Positions 59,627 through 64,000 of a DNA stretch of 64,000 bases are shown one piece after another. The notes below the pieces were generated by a model. The model made no database searches. It worked only from the letters and a program-made list of their open reading frames with translations, and had not been told where the DNA came from. The translations under genes and the position numbers were made by a program. The stretch comes from Streptomyces sp. P9-A2 (GTDB taxonomy: Bacteria > Actinomycetota > Actinomycetes > Streptomycetales > Streptomycetaceae), in contig NZ_JAZIFX010000001.1 in NCBI RefSeq assembly GCF_036634175.1, positions 3,100,001-3,164,000 of the forward strand, given 5' to 3'. Every line of letters starts with the position of its first letter. Position 1 is the first letter of the stretch.

Positions 59627-60427
59627 ATGAACAAGGTCATGACCAGGGCTCAGCACCGCACCGGTACGCGTCCCCCCGGCCGCCGCGACACGCGCCGCCC
59701 GACCGGCACCACCCCTCCCCGCATCCCCGCGGGTGGCACCGCCCCCGCCACCCCGCCGCCGGGCGAGGGCCCTCCCTCCCTCTCGCCCCGCGCCGCCTCC
59801 ACCCGCCCCACCGACAACCGCCCGTCGTCCTTCGCCCCGACAACCCCGGCGGTGCCCGGACGTCCTCGTCCGCTACCGCTGCCGCTGTCCGCCGAACCCG
59901 CGCGGGAAGCCTCCGTACGCGCCGCGAGGGCCGTCCCCGCCCGAGCCCCGCGTTCCACCGCGCCCCGGCCGCCGCACCTCACCGTCGTCCCCGCACCGCT
60001 CACCGCCCCCGCGCCGCTCATCCGTCCCGCATCTGCTCCGGCCGTCCCCCGGGTGCCCGCTCAGGCCCCCCGCCGGCCCGTTCCGCAGCCCCGCCCCACC
60101 GACCACTTCGCCGAGCTGCTCCTCGCCGTCCTGAGCGGTCAGCGGCCCGTCCACTCCATGCTCCGGCACACCGCGGGCCGCGCCTACGACGAGCTGGCGG
60201 ACCTCGCCGAGCGCGGTCCGCTGCGCACCCGCGGCACCCGCCCGGTCGTGCGCGACATCGGCTACTACGTCCCCCGCGAGGGTGCCCTCGAGGTGTTCGC
60301 CCGGATCGGCGCGGGCGACAGGCTGCGGGCCATGGCCTTCCGTCTGGAACAGGGCCACGACCTGCGCTGGCGCTGCACCGCCGTGGAACTGGGCGGCCCC
60401 CGCCCACCCCACCCGCACGACCGCTGA
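59627..60427 (+). CDS. Rv3235-family protein
   Basis: 266 residues from ATG 59627. The first 155 residues are Pro/Arg/Ala low-complexity. The conserved C-terminal domain (about 160-255) has FAELLLAVLSGQRPVHSMLRHT, YDELADLAERGPL, and LEVFARIGAGDRLRAMAFRLEQGHDLRWRCTAVELG. The family is known from Mycobacterium tuberculosis Rv3235, near secA1, the same neighbourhood as here. No catalytic motif; function unknown. An alternative start is ATG 59639. Confidence 0.85.
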   Translation: MNKVMTRAQHRTGTRPPGRRDTRRPTGTTPPRIPAGGTAPATPPPGEGPPSLSPRAASTRPTDNRPSSFAPTTPAVPGRPRPLPLPLSAEPAREASVRAARAVPARAPRSTAPRPPHLTVVPAPLTAPAPLIRPASAPAVPRVPAQAPRRPVPQPRPTDHFAELLLAVLSGQRPVHSMLRHTAGRAYDELADLAERGPLRTRGTRPVVRDIGYYVPREGALEVFARIGAGDRLRAMAFRLEQGHDLRWRCTAVELGGPRPPHPHDR

Positions 60428-60449
60428 GCCCCGCACCCCGCCACCGGGC

Positions 60450-60715
60450 CCGTACGTACAACCCCTACCGGCCTGTATGTCCCTACCGGCCTGTATGTCC
60501 CTGTCCGGGCCCTGTACGTCCCTACCGGCCCGCACGCCCTCACCCGGCCCGCACGCCCTCACCCGGCCCGCACGCCCTCACCCGGCCCGTACACCCCTAC
60601 CGGCCCGTACGTCCCTACCGGCCCGTACACCCCTACCGGCCCGCACATCCCCACCCGGCCTGCATCCCTACCCGGCCTGCATCCCTACCGGCCCGCACAT
60701 CCCACCGGGTCCCGT
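60450..60715. repeat. Degenerate tandem repeats between the Rv3235-family gene and secA
   Basis: About 265 bases built of imperfect 12-19 bp units around CCCTACCGGCCCGTACGT and CACCCGGCCCGCACGCCCT, the latter three times in exact tandem (about 60539-60595). No ribosome site or gene. It separates two convergent genes. Confidence 0.8.
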
Positions 60716-60722
60716 ACGACGC

Positions 60723-60759
60723 CCGAGGGCCGGGCACCCCTGGGGTGCCCGGCCCTCGG
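60723..60759. terminator. Terminator of secA
   Basis: CCGAGGGCCGGGCACCCC (60723-60740) and its exact complement (60742-60759) around one base; the effective loop opens. It lies about 40 bases past the secA stop on the minus strand. Confidence 0.85.
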
Positions 60760-60801
60760 CCCGTCTCCGTCGGCAGCTCACCGCTGCCGGCGGGACCGCG
60801 G

Positions 60802-63645
<2,844 letters not shown>

Positions 63646-63921
63646 GGGGGGTGGTCTCCTTGCCGGTCGGGCCTGGGACGGTCGGTTTCCATATTCATTG
63701 CTGAGCAACGGCCATCGTATGCGAGGACCCCACCGCGCCGGGAGGCCTGCCGTGACCGTGGCCGCGCACAGCGTCATATCTGTTTCACGGCCGCTTTCGA
63801 AGGAACAACGCGCGTGTCCCGCGGATGGTGCCGCTCCATCGCCGGATTGCGCGAAGAGTGACCCTTTCCTCACGTACGGCAAAGAGTTGGCGCCGATTCT
63901 CCTCCGTGAGCAGAATCGGCC
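63646..63921. other. Divergent promoter region of secA and the GNAT gene
   Basis: No gene. The stretch just upstream of the secA ribosome site and around 63690-63720 is less GC-rich and probably contains the secA promoter. Confidence 0.5.
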
Positions 63922-64000
63922 GATGGACCCCGCCGCCCTCACCACCGACCGTCTTCTGCTGCGCGCAGTCGGCCCCCAGGACACCGACGCCGTGTACGCC
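63922..64000 (+). CDS. GNAT acetyltransferase, N-terminal part
   Basis: From ATG 63922 the frame reads [20 protein letters not shown], then TDAVYA, to the window edge. The pattern T-x-R-L-x-L-R followed by an acidic D-x-x-A is the usual start of RimJ/RimL-type GNAT enzymes. Only 26 codons are visible, so the substrate and completeness are unknown. Confidence 0.6.

Noticed and set aside
60450..60715. Repeat tract as a possible CRISPR array
   Set aside because: Units are short, imperfect and directly adjacent, with no unique spacers and no cas genes.

Overview
The window is a piece of a Streptomyces-type chromosome. Third codon positions are almost all G or C, GTG and TTG starts are common, and the core gene order prfB / ftsE-ftsX / S41 protease / smpB / ssrA is typical of actinomycetes. 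From memory, much of the core order (nitrate transporter, acyltransferase-matB-matA, smpB, ftsX, ftsE, prfB, pkaB, pkaA, ohrA-ohrR, galE, gdhB, secA) matches the SCO2959-SCO3005 stretch of S. coelicolor. That comparison was not run here.

Layout. 1-276: start of a NarK-type transporter. 454-8568: accessory island with a WhiJ/AbaA-like regulatory trio (ATPase, XRE regulator, DUF397 protein), a broken integrase, an orphan Rhs-HINT toxin with a SUKH immunity gene, a DUF5713 gene, an IS5-type transposase with an internal stop and a scrap of another ATPase gene. 8569-13564: polymer operon (acyltransferase, MatB-like deacetylase/glycosyltransferase, MatA-like protein). 13742-17449: LysR regulator with divergent MFS exporter, then a LacI regulator with a palindromic operator. 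17539-25831: ssrA, smpB, S41 protease, ftsX, ftsE and prfB on the minus strand, interrupted by a TnpB gene, with a sortase-substrate-like protein between. 25995-33322: two Ser/Thr kinases and a divergent FHA/FtsK-like ATPase. 33754-37551: sugar-type ABC importer. 37659-40754: ohrA/ohrR, galE and an ADP-ribosylglycohydrolase. 40777-49343: second accessory island. 49577-52380: TetR regulator with a divergent polysaccharide ABC exporter. 52470-64000: large NAD-glutamate dehydrogenase, HAD hydrolase, DUF6912 protein, Rv3235-family protein, secA and the start of a GNAT acetyltransferase.

The most unusual part is the second island. A tightly coupled plus-strand operon (43681-49343) carries a Cys-rich protein, a protein of unknown family, a cupin-like protein, an AlkA-like DNA glycosylase, a radical SAM protein with a B12-binding-like N-terminus, a thymidylate-kinase-like enzyme and a NUDIX hydrolase. 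It sits beside an RsbW-like ATPase gene and a divergent HTH/TPR regulator. The set suggests synthesis or policing of an unusual nucleotide or base; no product can be named from sequence alone.

The two accessory islands share the pairing of an RsbW-like ATPase gene with a divergent HTH regulator around inverted-repeat sites. Most operons end in strong GC-rich hairpins, which are listed. No tRNA, rRNA or CRISPR array was found.
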